64,000 bases of DNA, taken from the NCBI GenBank assembly GCA_021732445.1, contig JAKFUZ010000001.1:1-64000 (forward strand). The letters run 5' to 3'. The position numbers and the translations under genes are program-made. Origin of the DNA: Sphingomonas sp. (GTDB taxonomy: Bacteria; Pseudomonadota; Alphaproteobacteria; Sphingomonadales; Sphingomonadaceae). Under the pieces are notes generated by a model. It had not been told where the DNA came from. It did not search any database and was given only the letters and a program-made list of their open reading frames with translations. Within the stretch, counting starts at the first letter, position 1; each line of letters opens with the position of its first letter. Shown piece after piece: positions 50,913 to 59,928 of the stretch.

Positions 50913-51195
50913 GCCGCCTGTCGACGCTGCTGCTGCCATGCGGATCGACAAGTTCCTGTGGTTTGCACGGCTTGCCAGAACACGCAGCGCCGCGCAGGCG
51001 ATGGCCGAATCCGGCACGATCCGCCTCGACGGCCGCCGGGTCGAGCGCGCGCACCTGCCCGTCCGTGTGGGCGCGGTGATTGCGCTGATGCACGCCGGCG
51101 CCGTTCGAGTGCTGCGCGTTGAGGCACTGCCGCGCCGCCGCGGGCCGGCGCTCGAAGCGGCCGCGCTCGTCACCGATCTCGCAAACCCCGGTTGA
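50905..51195 (+). CDS. S4 RNA-binding domain protein (Hsp15-like)
   Basis: MRIDKFLWFARLARTRSAAQAMAESGTIRLDGRRVE...VRVGAVIAL. Confidence 0.92.
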   Translation: MAEPPVDAAAAMRIDKFLWFARLARTRSAAQAMAESGTIRLDGRRVERAHLPVRVGAVIALMHAGAVRVLRVEALPRRRGPALEAAALVTDLANPG

Positions 51196-51254
51196 CGCGC
51201 TGGCGCCGCGCGCATAGCAGATAATGCAACGCCATCTCCGGGAGTGAGCCGAAC

Positions 51255-51593
51255 ATGACCTACGTCGTCACCGACGCCTGTATCCGTTGCAAATACATGG
51301 ATTGTGTCGAGGTGTGTCCGGTCGATTGCTTCTATGAAGGCGAGAACATGCTCGTCATCAACCCGAGCGAATGCATTGACTGCGGGGTGTGCGAGCCTGA
51401 ATGCCCGGCCGAAGCGATTTTGCCCGATACCGAGGCCGGCCTCGAAAAATGGCTTGAGCTGAACAACAATTTTTCCGCACAATGGCCCAACATTACGCGC
51501 AAGCGCGAAAGCCCGGACGATGCAGACGCCTTTAAGGGGCAGGACGGCAAGTTCGACAAATATTTCTCGGCCGAACCCGGCGAGGGCGACTGA
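51255..51593 (+). CDS. fdxA: Ferredoxin FdxA (7Fe-type)
   Basis: [47 protein letters not shown]. Confidence 0.97.
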   Translation: MTYVVTDACIRCKYMDCVEVCPVDCFYEGENMLVINPSECIDCGVCEPECPAEAILPDTEAGLEKWLELNNNFSAQWPNITRKRESPDDADAFKGQDGKFDKYFSAEPGEGD

Positions 51594-51790
51594 GCGGCGC
51601 CCGCCCGCGCGATAGCACCGCCCGCCCGTTATCGGTGCCGATAGTCTCAAAGCGAGGCAATCGCTGCTCATTATGGGCGCCGTCGGCAGATGTGCGTGCG
51701 ACGCAGGGCTGGTAATAATATTACGACTATGTTAAAAGCTTGGGACGGAAGCGACATAATCTGCTTTCGACCCGGAGACACACGATCCAT

Positions 51791-51847
51791 CACCCCGATC
51801 GCCTAGGCCCTTTGATGCTGGCTGGCGGCGCTTCCCCAATCGGGGTG
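51791..51847 (+). promoter_or_regulatory. Putative structured leader of carD (long-range inverted repeat)
   Basis: CACCCCGAT (51791-51799) and ATCGGGGTG (51839-51847) are perfect 9-bp complements, ending 25 bp before the carD ATG. Confidence 0.5.
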
Positions 51848-51872
51848 TTTGACCACAGAAAGGTTCAACAGA

Positions 51873-52406
51873 ATGGCTGCCAAGGCGCTGTCCTTCGACG
51901 TCGGTGACTATGTTGTTTATCCCAAGCACGGCGTTGGCCGTGTCATCGAGCTGCAGCGCCAGGAAATCGCCGGCATGCAGCTTGAGCTTTACGTGCTGCG
52001 TTTCGAAAAGGAACGCATGACGCTGCGCGTGCCTACCAACAAGGCTGAAAGCGTCGGCATGCGCAAGCTCTCTTCCGACAAGACGCTGCGGGAAGCGCTC
52101 GATACGCTCAAGGGCAAGCCCCGGGTAAAGCGCACCATGTGGTCGCGCCGCGCGCAGGAATATGAAGGCAAGATCAATTCGGGCGATCTGGTGTCGATTG
52201 CCGAAGTCGTGCGCGATCTCTTCCGGGCCGATGATCAGCCCGAACAAAGCTATTCCGAGCGGCAGATTTTTGAGGCAGCGACCAGCCGCCTCGCGCGCGA
52301 ACTGGCGGCGATGGAAGAAGTCGACGAGCCGACCGCACAGGAAAAAATCCTCGAGATCCTCCGCAAGGCGGCCGCAATCTACAACAAGGATAAAGAGCCG
52401 GCCTGA
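51873..52406 (+). CDS. carD: CarD family transcriptional regulator
   Basis: FDVGDYVVYPKHGVGRVIELQRQEIAGMQLELYVLRFEKERMTLRVPTNKA. Confidence 0.96.
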   Translation: MAAKALSFDVGDYVVYPKHGVGRVIELQRQEIAGMQLELYVLRFEKERMTLRVPTNKAESVGMRKLSSDKTLREALDTLKGKPRVKRTMWSRRAQEYEGKINSGDLVSIAEVVRDLFRADDQPEQSYSERQIFEAATSRLARELAAMEEVDEPTAQEKILEILRKAAAIYNKDKEPA

Positions 52407-52450
52407 CGCGGCCGGTGCCTGTCGGGCGCCTTGTTTTTCAAGACACTGAA

Positions 52451-52477
52451 GGGGCGGCCTGCGGGGTCGCCCTTTTC
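52451..52477 (+). terminator. Rho-independent terminator downstream of carD
   Basis: GGGCGGCC-tgcgg-GGTCGCCC stem (8 bp, one G-U) followed by TTTT. Confidence 0.7.
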
Positions 52478-52497
52478 ATTTGGTCGCGCCGCCAAAG

Positions 52498-52517
52498 TGT
52501 GTTATTGTGATAACACA
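52498..52517. promoter_or_regulatory. Operator-like palindrome upstream of the GIN-domain gene
   Basis: TGTGTTAT-tgtg-ATAACACA, perfect 8-bp arms, 16 bp upstream of the ATG at 52534. Confidence 0.65.
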
Positions 52518-52533
52518 GACAATGGAGGTCGAT

Positions 52534-53250
52534 ATGGCAAACTGGATGATAATCGCAGCACTGCCGCTGGCGGCGTGTTCGGCGAGCGCAACTGGCGGCG
52601 TTGCGGCGAGTGGCGCGGGCGGCGAGCGGCAATTTGCGGTCGCGGATTTTACCGGCGTCAGCCTGCGCGGGTCGGATGATGTCGAGGTGCGGGTTGGCCC
52701 GGCGTTTTCCGTGCGGGCGCAGGGCCCTTCCGACGTGCTGGACAAGCTGCTGATTGAGCGCCGCGGCGACACGCTGGTGGTGGAGCGCAAGCGGGAAAGC
52801 TGGGGCAACTGGGGCAACTCAGGCCATGCCCGGGTCATCGTCACCATGCCGCGTATCGCAAAGGCAAGCATTGGCGGATCGGGCAATATGTCGGTCGACC
52901 GGGCCGAGGGCGCATCGGTTGAAGCCGCCATTGGCGGATCGGGCGATCTGCGGATCGCCGCACTCGCGGCGCGCACCGCGCAATTTTCCATCGCCGGGTC
53001 TGGGAATATTTCGGCAAGCGGCACCGCCGACAGGCTGGAGGCATCGATCGCGGGCTCGGGCGACATCGACGCGGCCGGCTTGCAGGCCCGCGCCGCCGAT
53101 GTGTCGATTGCGGGGTCCGGAGATTTGCGCGCGACCGTAAATGGCGATGCATCGGTGTCGATCGTTGGCTCGGGCGATGTTGATCTGGGGCCGGACGCCC
53201 GGTGCACGACACACAAGCTCGGCTCGGGCGAGGCGCGCTGCGGCAAATAG
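52534..53250 (+). CDS. GIN domain (DUF2807) lipoprotein-like protein
   Basis: Lipobox LAAC; repeated GGSGNM/GGSGDL/AGSGNI/AGSGDI/AGSGDL/VGSGDV motifs of a beta-solenoid. Confidence 0.9.
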   Translation: MANWMIIAALPLAACSASATGGVAASGAGGERQFAVADFTGVSLRGSDDVEVRVGPAFSVRAQGPSDVLDKLLIERRGDTLVVERKRESWGNWGNSGHARVIVTMPRIAKASIGGSGNMSVDRAEGASVEAAIGGSGDLRIAALAARTAQFSIAGSGNISASGTADRLEASIAGSGDIDAAGLQARAADVSIAGSGDLRATVNGDASVSIVGSGDVDLGPDARCTTHKLGSGEARCGK

Positions 53251-53306
53251 CGCGCGACGCGACGGCTCCGGTGGCGGACGGCAGGGCTTGTGCCGCCCGG
53301 CCGAAG

Positions 53307-54017
53307 ATGCGAGCACCGGCTATGGTCCGGTTCGTCGCTATCCTGCCGCTGCTGCTTGTGCCGTCGCTCGCCCATGCCGATGAGCGGCGCTATTCAGTGG
53401 CGAGCTTCGAGCGGATCCGCATCGAAGGGCCGTTCGAAGTCCGGCTGGAGGCTGGCAAGGCGCCGAGCGGCACCGTGGTGAGCGACACGCGCACGCTTGA
53501 CCTGCTCGACCTGCATGTCGACGGCATAACGCTGATCGTGCGGCTGAACGGCAAGGGTTGGGCAGAATCGCCGGCGGCGCGCAAGCAGGCGCCGGTGCTG
53601 ACGCTGACGACGCTGCAACTCCGTTCGGCGGTGGTCAACGCCGGCGGCCGGCTGACGCTGGCCGGTGCGCGTGGCCCCCGTGTTGACATGGCGGTCAATG
53701 GCAGCGGCGCAATCACTGCCAGCGCGATCGCAACCGAGGATCTGCGCGCTACCATTATCGGCAGCGGCACGCTGTCGCTTGCCGGGCGGGCGGGCCATGC
53801 CGAGTTGCTGAGCAACGGCTCGGGGGCAATCGCGGCTGCGGCGCTTCAGGCGGATGATCTGGTCGTCCGGCTCGACGGCACCGGCGAGACCACCGCGCAG
53901 GCCCGCTACACCGCCCGCGTCACGACCAGCGGGCTTGGCCGTGTCACGATCAGCGGCAACCCCAAATGCACGGTCAAGGCGCTCGCTGGCGGCCCCGTCC
54001 GCTGCGGCAAGGATTAG
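53307..54017 (+). CDS. Second GIN domain (DUF2807) secreted protein
   Basis: Signal peptide (FVAILPLLLVPSLAHA), NGSGAITASAIATEDLRATIIGSGTLSLAG...LSNGSGAIAAAAL; shared ...VRCGKD/ARCGK ending. Confidence 0.85.
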   Translation: MRAPAMVRFVAILPLLLVPSLAHADERRYSVASFERIRIEGPFEVRLEAGKAPSGTVVSDTRTLDLLDLHVDGITLIVRLNGKGWAESPAARKQAPVLTLTTLQLRSAVVNAGGRLTLAGARGPRVDMAVNGSGAITASAIATEDLRATIIGSGTLSLAGRAGHAELLSNGSGAIAAAALQADDLVVRLDGTGETTAQARYTARVTTSGLGRVTISGNPKCTVKALAGGPVRCGKD

Positions 54018-54131
54018 GGGGCCGGGCGGACGCGACGCCTGGCATTTGGCCGATCCCGGGGGGCTGACGAGGCGACAAGCCCCATCGCCGGCGCTGGCCA
54101 AAACGTTTCGCGGCCGCGACCTGCCCGGCGC

Positions 54132-54536
54132 TTACAGCAACCCCAGCGCGGCGAGTTTGCCCAGCAGCGCACCGGGCAGGGCATCACCTGCCGCCATTCC
54201 CTCGGCCCAGTCGGGCGGGGCGTCGGCATCGTCGAGATACCGCCAGCCCTGATGCGCGCGTTTGGGTTGCGGCCGCACCCGCACGAGCGGACCGCCCAGC
54301 AGAATAGCGACCCGGCCGCCCTCTGCCTCGCCAAAGCCGGTGATAGGCGAGCGCGCCACGAGCTGGTGCTTCAAAATCCAGAACAGCGCACCGTGCCCGG
54401 CAATTTCCTCGTGCCGCTTGGGCAGATAGCGTGTGGTGAGGAATAATTCCCCTTGCGCGAGCCGCTGGGCAAGGCGCTCTTCAAGCTGCTCCAGGCTGGT
54501 GGTGCCGAACGCGACTTTGGTGAGGTGGAGCGCCAT
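54132..54536 (-). CDS. DUF1489 family protein
   Basis: MALHLTKVAFGTTSLEQLEERLAQR...LTTRYLPKRHEEIAGHGALFWILKHQLVARSPITGF. Confidence 0.88.
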   Translation of the reverse strand: MALHLTKVAFGTTSLEQLEERLAQRLAQGELFLTTRYLPKRHEEIAGHGALFWILKHQLVARSPITGFGEAEGGRVAILLGGPLVRVRPQPKRAHQGWRYLDDADAPPDWAEGMAAGDALPGALLGKLAALGLL

Positions 54537-54600
54537 GCCCTGCGCGATTGGGTGCTTGGGTGCCGCTCGTCAAGCCACCGCGTGCCGCCGCCGCGCCGCG

Positions 54601-56001
54601 CTAGCCGGCCAGGCCCCATAAAGCGGCGAGGCCCAGAAACGAAAAAAACCCCATCACATCGGTCATCATGGTCACGAACACGGCCGATGACACGGCCGGG
54701 TCAACGCCGGCGCGTTCCAGCGTTACCGGCACCAGCACGCCCGACAGCCCGGCCACGAGATTGTTCAGCAGCATGGCCAGCGCAATCACCAGTGCCAGAT
54801 CGGCATTGCCAAAGGCCAGATAGGTGCCAATGCCCACCAGCGCGCCCAGCATGGCGCCGTTGGCGGCGGCAATGCGGAATTCGCGCAAGATCATCCGCTG
54901 CGTGTTCGAGCTGGTGAGCTGGTTGGTGGCAAGCGCACGCACCACCACCGCCAGCGTTTGCGTGCCGGCATTGCCGCCCATGCCCGAGACGATCGGCATC
55001 AGCACCGCCAGCAGCGCCAGCCGCGCGATTTCGCCCTGAAACAGCCCGACCACTGACGCGGCGAGCATGGCGGTGCCAAGGTTCACGACAAGCCAGGTGA
55101 TCCGCGTGCGCACGGTGAGCACGATTGGCTCGTTGATGTCGCCCTCGCCAGCGCCCGACAGCCGCAAAATGTCTTCGCCGGCTTCCTGGCTGATGATGTG
55201 GACCACATCGTCGACCGTAATCATGCCGACCAGCCGGCCGCTTGCATCGACCACGGCGGCGGAGATCAGCGCATATTTCTGGAAGCGCAGCGCGACTTCC
55301 TCCTGGTCCATGTCCGCCGGGATCAGCGTCTGCTCGCGCTTCATCACGTCGCCAATCGCAATCGAGCGCGGCGTGCGCATGATCCATGATAGCTGGCAGG
55401 CGCCGACCGGCTTGTGGCTGGGGTCAACCACGAAGATTTCCCAGAAATCGGTGGTCAGGTCTTCATGGCCGCGCAGATAATCGAGCACGTCGCCGACCGT
55501 CCAATGCTCGGGCACCGCAATCAGCTCGCGCTGCATCAGGCGGCCGGCGGTCTCCTCCGGATAGGACAGCGCCTCTTCAATCGCGGCCCGGTCATCGGGG
55601 TCGAGCGCGCGCAGCACGGCGCGCTGGTCGTCCTCCTCCATGTCCTCGATGATGGCAACCGCGTCATCGGTGTCGAGTTCAGAGGCAATGTCTGCGACCT
55701 GCGCCGGGTCAAGCGCGTCGATCAGCGTTTCGCGGACATAATCGTTCATTTCCGCAAACACGTCGCCGTCGAGCAAGTCCGTGATCGCGGTTGCGAGGTC
55801 GGCGCGCTGATCGGCGGGGGTCAGCTCGAACAGATCGGCAATGTCGGCCGGGTGGAGCGGCTCGACGAGCGCGCGCGCCGCCTCGGCATTGCCGTCGCCC
55901 ACCGCGTCGAGCACCGCGTTCACAAATTCGGGCTTCAGCCGGTCATCCTCGTCGAGCTGGGCTGTGTCCATCTCGGCCGGGGTCGTGTCGCTTTCGCTCA
56001 T
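54601..56001 (-). CDS. mgtE: Magnesium transporter MgtE
   Basis: LHPADIADLFELTPADQR, CBS domains, C-term MPIVSGMGGNAGTQTLAVVVRALA. Confidence 0.96.
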   Translation of the reverse strand: MSESDTTPAEMDTAQLDEDDRLKPEFVNAVLDAVGDGNAEAARALVEPLHPADIADLFELTPADQRADLATAITDLLDGDVFAEMNDYVRETLIDALDPAQVADIASELDTDDAVAIIEDMEEDDQRAVLRALDPDDRAAIEEALSYPEETAGRLMQRELIAVPEHWTVGDVLDYLRGHEDLTTDFWEIFVVDPSHKPVGACQLSWIMRTPRSIAIGDVMKREQTLIPADMDQEEVALRFQKYALISAAVVDASGRLVGMITVDDVVHIISQEAGEDILRLSGAGEGDINEPIVLTVRTRITWLVVNLGTAMLAASVVGLFQGEIARLALLAVLMPIVSGMGGNAGTQTLAVVVRALATNQLTSSNTQRMILREFRIAAANGAMLGALVGIGTYLAFGNADLALVIALAMLLNNLVAGLSGVLVPVTLERAGVDPAVSSAVFVTMMTDVMGFFSFLGLAALWGLAG

Positions 56002-56140
56002 TGGTCGACCTCCCTAGCTGGATGACGCCTAGCCGCTCTAGCCAGCCACGGCGCCAAAGCCAATGTTGGTTTGCATGCGCGCGCAGCGCAAGCTAGGGCC
56101 AGCGCCAAGATTTTTACGCGACACGCCTGAGGAGGCACCC

Positions 56141-56596
56141 ATGGCCGATAATTTCGAAACCCTGACACTGACGCTCGAAGGTGGCGTCGTCACCATCCGC
56201 TTGCGGGCGGATCTGGCGCCCGGCCATGTCGCGCGTATCGCAAGCCTTGCCAATGCCGGCTTTTATGACGGTGTGGTGTTCCACCGCGTGATCCCCGGCT
56301 TCATGGCGCAGGGCGGCGACCCAACGGGCACCGGCATGGGCGGGTCGCCCGAGCCCGATCTTGCCGCCGAATTCAGCCGCGAGCCGCATGTGCGCGGCGT
56401 CTGCTCGATGGCGCGCAGCTCAAACCCCAACAGCGCCAACAGCCAGTTCTTCATCTGCTTTGACGCGGCGCGCTTTCTTGACGGGCAATATACCGTGTGG
56501 GGCGAAGTGACCGACGGCATGGAGCATGTTGATGCGCTGCCGGTTGGCGAGCCGCCGCGCATGCCGGGCAAGATTGTTTCCGCGCGGGCAAGCTAG
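56141..56596 (+). CDS. Cyclophilin-type peptidyl-prolyl cis-trans isomerase
   Basis: FYDGVVFHRVIPGFMAQGGDPTGTGMGGS...NSANSQFFICF. Confidence 0.96.
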   Translation: MADNFETLTLTLEGGVVTIRLRADLAPGHVARIASLANAGFYDGVVFHRVIPGFMAQGGDPTGTGMGGSPEPDLAAEFSREPHVRGVCSMARSSNPNSANSQFFICFDAARFLDGQYTVWGEVTDGMEHVDALPVGEPPRMPGKIVSARAS

Positions 56597-56605
56597 CGCC
56601 CCCGC

Positions 56606-57496
56606 TTATGCGTCGGGCGCATCAAGCGCCTCGATCAGCCAGTCATGAAACATCTTCACCGGGCGCTGCTGCATGGCGCGCGCGCGGCTGACGAACCAAT
56701 AGCTGTACGGGCTCTCCACGGTGATATCGAACAGGCGGACCAGCCGGTCGTCATGTGCGTCGGCATAATGGCTTTCGTGCATGAAAGCGACGCCAAGCCC
56801 CTGCGCGACTGCCTCCAGCATCAGTGCGCCCGAATCGAAATGGTCAACCGCCAGCGGCTCCAGATCGCCCAGCCCGGCCGCGGTGCGCCAGGCGACGAAT
56901 GTGTCGGGCATGTCGCGGTGAACAAGCGCGGTCAGCTCGGCGAGCTGGCCAGGTTCCACCACCGGATGCGGCCCTTCGATGAGCGTGCGTGACCCGATGA
57001 CATAGACCAGGTTGCGGTCCAGCCGCCGGGCATAGAGTATGGGGTCGATCTCGCGGGCGAGCACGATTGCCGCATCCAGCCCTTCGCCAAGCCGCGTTAC
57101 GCCGTGGCCGCCGGTGTCGATATCAAGGTGAAGCTCGGGGTGGCGCGCGCGCAGCCCGGCCAGTTTGGGGAACAGGCGCTGCGAGGCGAAAAGCGGCAGC
57201 ACCCCCAGCCTCAGCCGCACCACCTCGCTGCCGCTCGTCATCGCTTCCACCGCGTCCGACAGCATGTCCAGTGCCGGCACGATTTGCGCAATCAGCCGCT
57301 CGCCATCGGCATTGAGCTGCATCGCCTGATGCCGCCGGTCGAACAGGGTACGGCCAATCGCGCGCTCCATGGCCTGAATGCGGCGGCTGAGCGCGGGGGC
57401 TGACAGCGCCAGCTCGTCGGCTGCCGCCTTTACCGAGCCGAGTCGCGCCACCTGCACAAAGGCTTCGATGGCCGTAAGCGGCGGCAATCTGCGCAT
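56606..57496 (-). CDS. LysR family transcriptional regulator
   Basis: RLPPLTAIEAFVQVARLGSVKAAADELALSAPALSRRIQAMERAIGRTLFDRR. Confidence 0.94.
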   Translation of the reverse strand: MRRLPPLTAIEAFVQVARLGSVKAAADELALSAPALSRRIQAMERAIGRTLFDRRHQAMQLNADGERLIAQIVPALDMLSDAVEAMTSGSEVVRLRLGVLPLFASQRLFPKLAGLRARHPELHLDIDTGGHGVTRLGEGLDAAIVLAREIDPILYARRLDRNLVYVIGSRTLIEGPHPVVEPGQLAELTALVHRDMPDTFVAWRTAAGLGDLEPLAVDHFDSGALMLEAVAQGLGVAFMHESHYADAHDDRLVRLFDITVESPYSYWFVSRARAMQQRPVKMFHDWLIEALDAPDA

Positions 57497-57580
57497 TCAA
57501 CCCCCTGTTTTGTTGTGCAACGCGTCATTCCAGGCAATTTCGCCAAAGCATAACAATCCCCGCTTTTGCTGACTAGTGGA

Positions 57581-57595
57581 ATGCAAATTTTGCAT
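57581..57595. promoter_or_regulatory. Palindrome between the LysR gene and the sRNA candidate
   Basis: ATGCAAA-T-TTTGCAT, perfect 7-bp arms, 22 bp upstream of a TTGCAC box. Confidence 0.5.
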
Positions 57596-57649
57596 CTTGG
57601 GTTTTTCCTTTCGCACTTGCACAATTTTCTGCCGCACTGCACATAGGGC

Positions 57650-57715
57650 GTGCCTTTCAGGCATCCTCTCCTAAAACTTTCAAGGCCGGTCCCGCCTGGG
57701 GCCGGCTCTTTTTTT
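57650..57715 (+). ncRNA. Candidate ~66-nt small RNA with 5' hairpin, CCTCTCCT single-stranded stretch and strong intrinsic terminator
   Basis: Putative promoter TTGCAC-17-CACATA at 57617-57645. Hairpin TGCCT-ttc-AGGCA. Unpaired CCTCTCCTAAAACTTTCAA. Terminator GCCGGTCCC-gcct-GGGGCCGGC then CTTTTTTT. Confidence 0.6.
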
Positions 57716-57720
57716 GTGCG

Positions 57721-59046
57721 CTAAAGGGCAGGGTCAGTGTCCGCCGCGTGCAGCGGTGCATCTGCCAGGTGCCGCCCCGCGAGCGCCAGCAGCATAAGGA
57801 GCGCGGCCGATGCGGTGAGATAGGGCAGCGGTTTGAACAGTTCATAAAGCGCCACGCCAATTGACGGGCCGAGCACGAACGACGCGCCATTGACCGAGGT
57901 TACCTTGCCCGCGACCGACCCCTGTGCGCTGGCCCCCACCGCAAGCGAAGCGCCGGCGGTAAAGCCCGGCCGGGTGAAGCCAAAGCCCAGCGACGCCAGC
58001 GCATAGGCCAGGGCAATCCCGTAGAGCGACGTCGCCAGCCCAGTGAGCGCGGTGCCAAGCGCCGCCAGCACCAGCCCGCTCAGCACCAGCCGGCGCGGCG
58101 ACAGGTTCAGCAGTGGAATCAGCCCCCATTGTGCCAGCAGCGCGGCACCGGCCCCCATGATGAGCACCAGCCCGGTTGGTTGCAGCGCCAGCACCGGCGG
58201 CAGGTGGAGCCGGTCGATCACCAGAAAGCCAATCGCCTGGCCGGTCATCGCCTGGGCATGGCCCATCACCAGCCCGGCGACCATCCACCCCCTGATCCGC
58301 GGGTCGCCATAGCCGATCTGTTCCGCGCCGCGCGCCGTGGCGGCGGTTATGCTCGCGCCCGAGCTTTGGCCGCCAATTGAGGGATAGGCGGTTGCTGCGC
58401 CGTGCCCGTCGGGCATCACCCCGTCATTGGCGAGCAGGCGCTGCACCGTTACGAACATGCCAGCGCCGAACAGCGCAAACACAAAGGCCGGGCCGGCGAG
58501 CCCGATGGTCACGCCGCCAAGCGCGCCGAGCACCAGATAGGGTGCAATCGCCGGCCCCAAAATGGTGCCCAGCCCAAAGGCGGAGGCAAGCAGGGTCAGC
58601 GCCTTGGTCCGCTCCTCGCGCGATGTTCGCCCGGCGACCAGCGCCTGTACCGCCGGGGGTGCAGCGGCGCCAAACACGCCGTAAATCAGCCGCCCGCCGA
58701 TAAACGCCAGAAAAGCCGCCGGCCCCGAAATCCAGCCATTAATGCCCGCCAGCAACATCGCCCCGCAGAGCGACAGCGACACGACAAAGCCGCCCATGCC
58801 CAGCAGGATCATCGCGCGCCGCCCTTGCCGGTCCGACCGTTTCGCCCAGAAAGGCGCGGCGATGACCCACAACAGCGCCGATACCGAAAACGCCGCCGCC
58901 ACCCCGCTGTCTGCCACATGCAGCGAGCGCCCGAGCGCGGGCAGCACGGATTGCAGCGCGGTATTGCCCGCCGCGATGGTCAGCATCACCATGAAAAGCA
59001 GCGTGAAATCGCGGTTTAGGGCGGGCGCCGCCTTCACGCCCCGCAC
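57721..59046 (-). CDS. MFS transporter
   Basis: 12-TM pattern; APFWAKRSDRQGRRAMILLGMGGF; GRLIYGVFGAAAPPAVQALVA. Confidence 0.93.
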   Translation of the reverse strand: MRGVKAAPALNRDFTLLFMVMLTIAAGNTALQSVLPALGRSLHVADSGVAAAFSVSALLWVIAAPFWAKRSDRQGRRAMILLGMGGFVVSLSLCGAMLLAGINGWISGPAAFLAFIGGRLIYGVFGAAAPPAVQALVAGRTSREERTKALTLLASAFGLGTILGPAIAPYLVLGALGGVTIGLAGPAFVFALFGAGMFVTVQRLLANDGVMPDGHGAATAYPSIGGQSSGASITAATARGAEQIGYGDPRIRGWMVAGLVMGHAQAMTGQAIGFLVIDRLHLPPVLALQPTGLVLIMGAGAALLAQWGLIPLLNLSPRRLVLSGLVLAALGTALTGLATSLYGIALAYALASLGFGFTRPGFTAGASLAVGASAQGSVAGKVTSVNGASFVLGPSIGVALYELFKPLPYLTASAALLMLLALAGRHLADAPLHAADTDPAL

Positions 59047-59381
59047 GCCGTGCCCGGCGCGGCGGGCCGGGCCCAGCTATAGGAGCGGCTGACCTCGGCC
59101 ACGACCACTTCATACCATTCATACCAGCGCGCGCGGCCGGCATCGCGAATGGCCTTGTGGTCGGGCTGGTCGCGCCAGGCGATGGCGCTTGCTTCGCTGG
59201 CCCAATAGCTGATGGTGACGCCCAGGCCGTCGGCCCCGCGCGCGCTCTCAAACCCGCAATAACCGGGCTGTTCGGCCGCGAGCGCTTCCATCGCCACGGC
59301 GGCCGCGCCATAGCCGTCGGCGTCGGCTGCGGTGCGCACCGACAGGAAGATAACCGCGGTCTGGCCGGTACGGTCGCCCAT
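59034..59381 (-). CDS. Antibiotic biosynthesis monooxygenase (ABM) family protein
   Basis: AVIFLSVRTAADADGYGAAAVAMEALAAEQPGYCGFESARGADGLGVTISYWASEASAIAWRDQPDHKAIRDAGRARWYEWYEVVVAEV. Confidence 0.9.
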   Translation of the reverse strand: MGDRTGQTAVIFLSVRTAADADGYGAAAVAMEALAAEQPGYCGFESARGADGLGVTISYWASEASAIAWRDQPDHKAIRDAGRARWYEWYEVVVAEVSRSYSWARPAAPGTACGA

Positions 59382-59522
59382 GCGGTCCGATTAGGCGCTT
59401 TGCCGCGGGGCGCAACCCCTGTTCTCGCCGCACACCCCGGGCGCGGTCGTGGATTTCTTGACTTGCGCGCGCTTGCCCCGTAAGGCCGCGCTCTTTCCCA
59501 TATTCGCAAAGGTGGCGTTGGT

Positions 59523-59867
59523 ATGGCGCGCGTGACAGTCGAGGATTGCGTCGACAAAATTTCCAACCGGTTTGATCTGGTGCTGTTTGCAGCGCAACGC
59601 GCCCGGCAGATTTCCGGTGGTGCTGACCTGACGATTGACCGGGACCGCGACAAGAACCCGGTGGTGGCGCTGCGCGAAATCGCCGAGGAAACCGTGCGCC
59701 CGGCGCATCTGAAGGAAGCGGCGATCCAGAGCCTCCAGCGTGTGCAGGTTGATGATGACGATGCGCCCGACGAGCTTGGCTCGCTGTCGGCCTCGGCAGA
59801 GGCGCTGCGGCTGACGGCCGCTGCCCCGCCGCGCAACCAGAATCTGGGCAGCGATTACGAGGGCTGA
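59523..59867 (+). CDS. rpoZ: DNA-directed RNA polymerase subunit omega
   Basis: [58 protein letters not shown]. Confidence 0.97.
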   Translation: MARVTVEDCVDKISNRFDLVLFAAQRARQISGGADLTIDRDRDKNPVVALREIAEETVRPAHLKEAAIQSLQRVQVDDDDAPDELGSLSASAEALRLTAAAPPRNQNLGSDYEG

Positions 59868-59928
59868 GCGCGGGCGCTGGTGCAGCGGGCGGTTGCGCCG
59901 CCGCCGCGTGCCGCCGGGGGAAGGCTGG

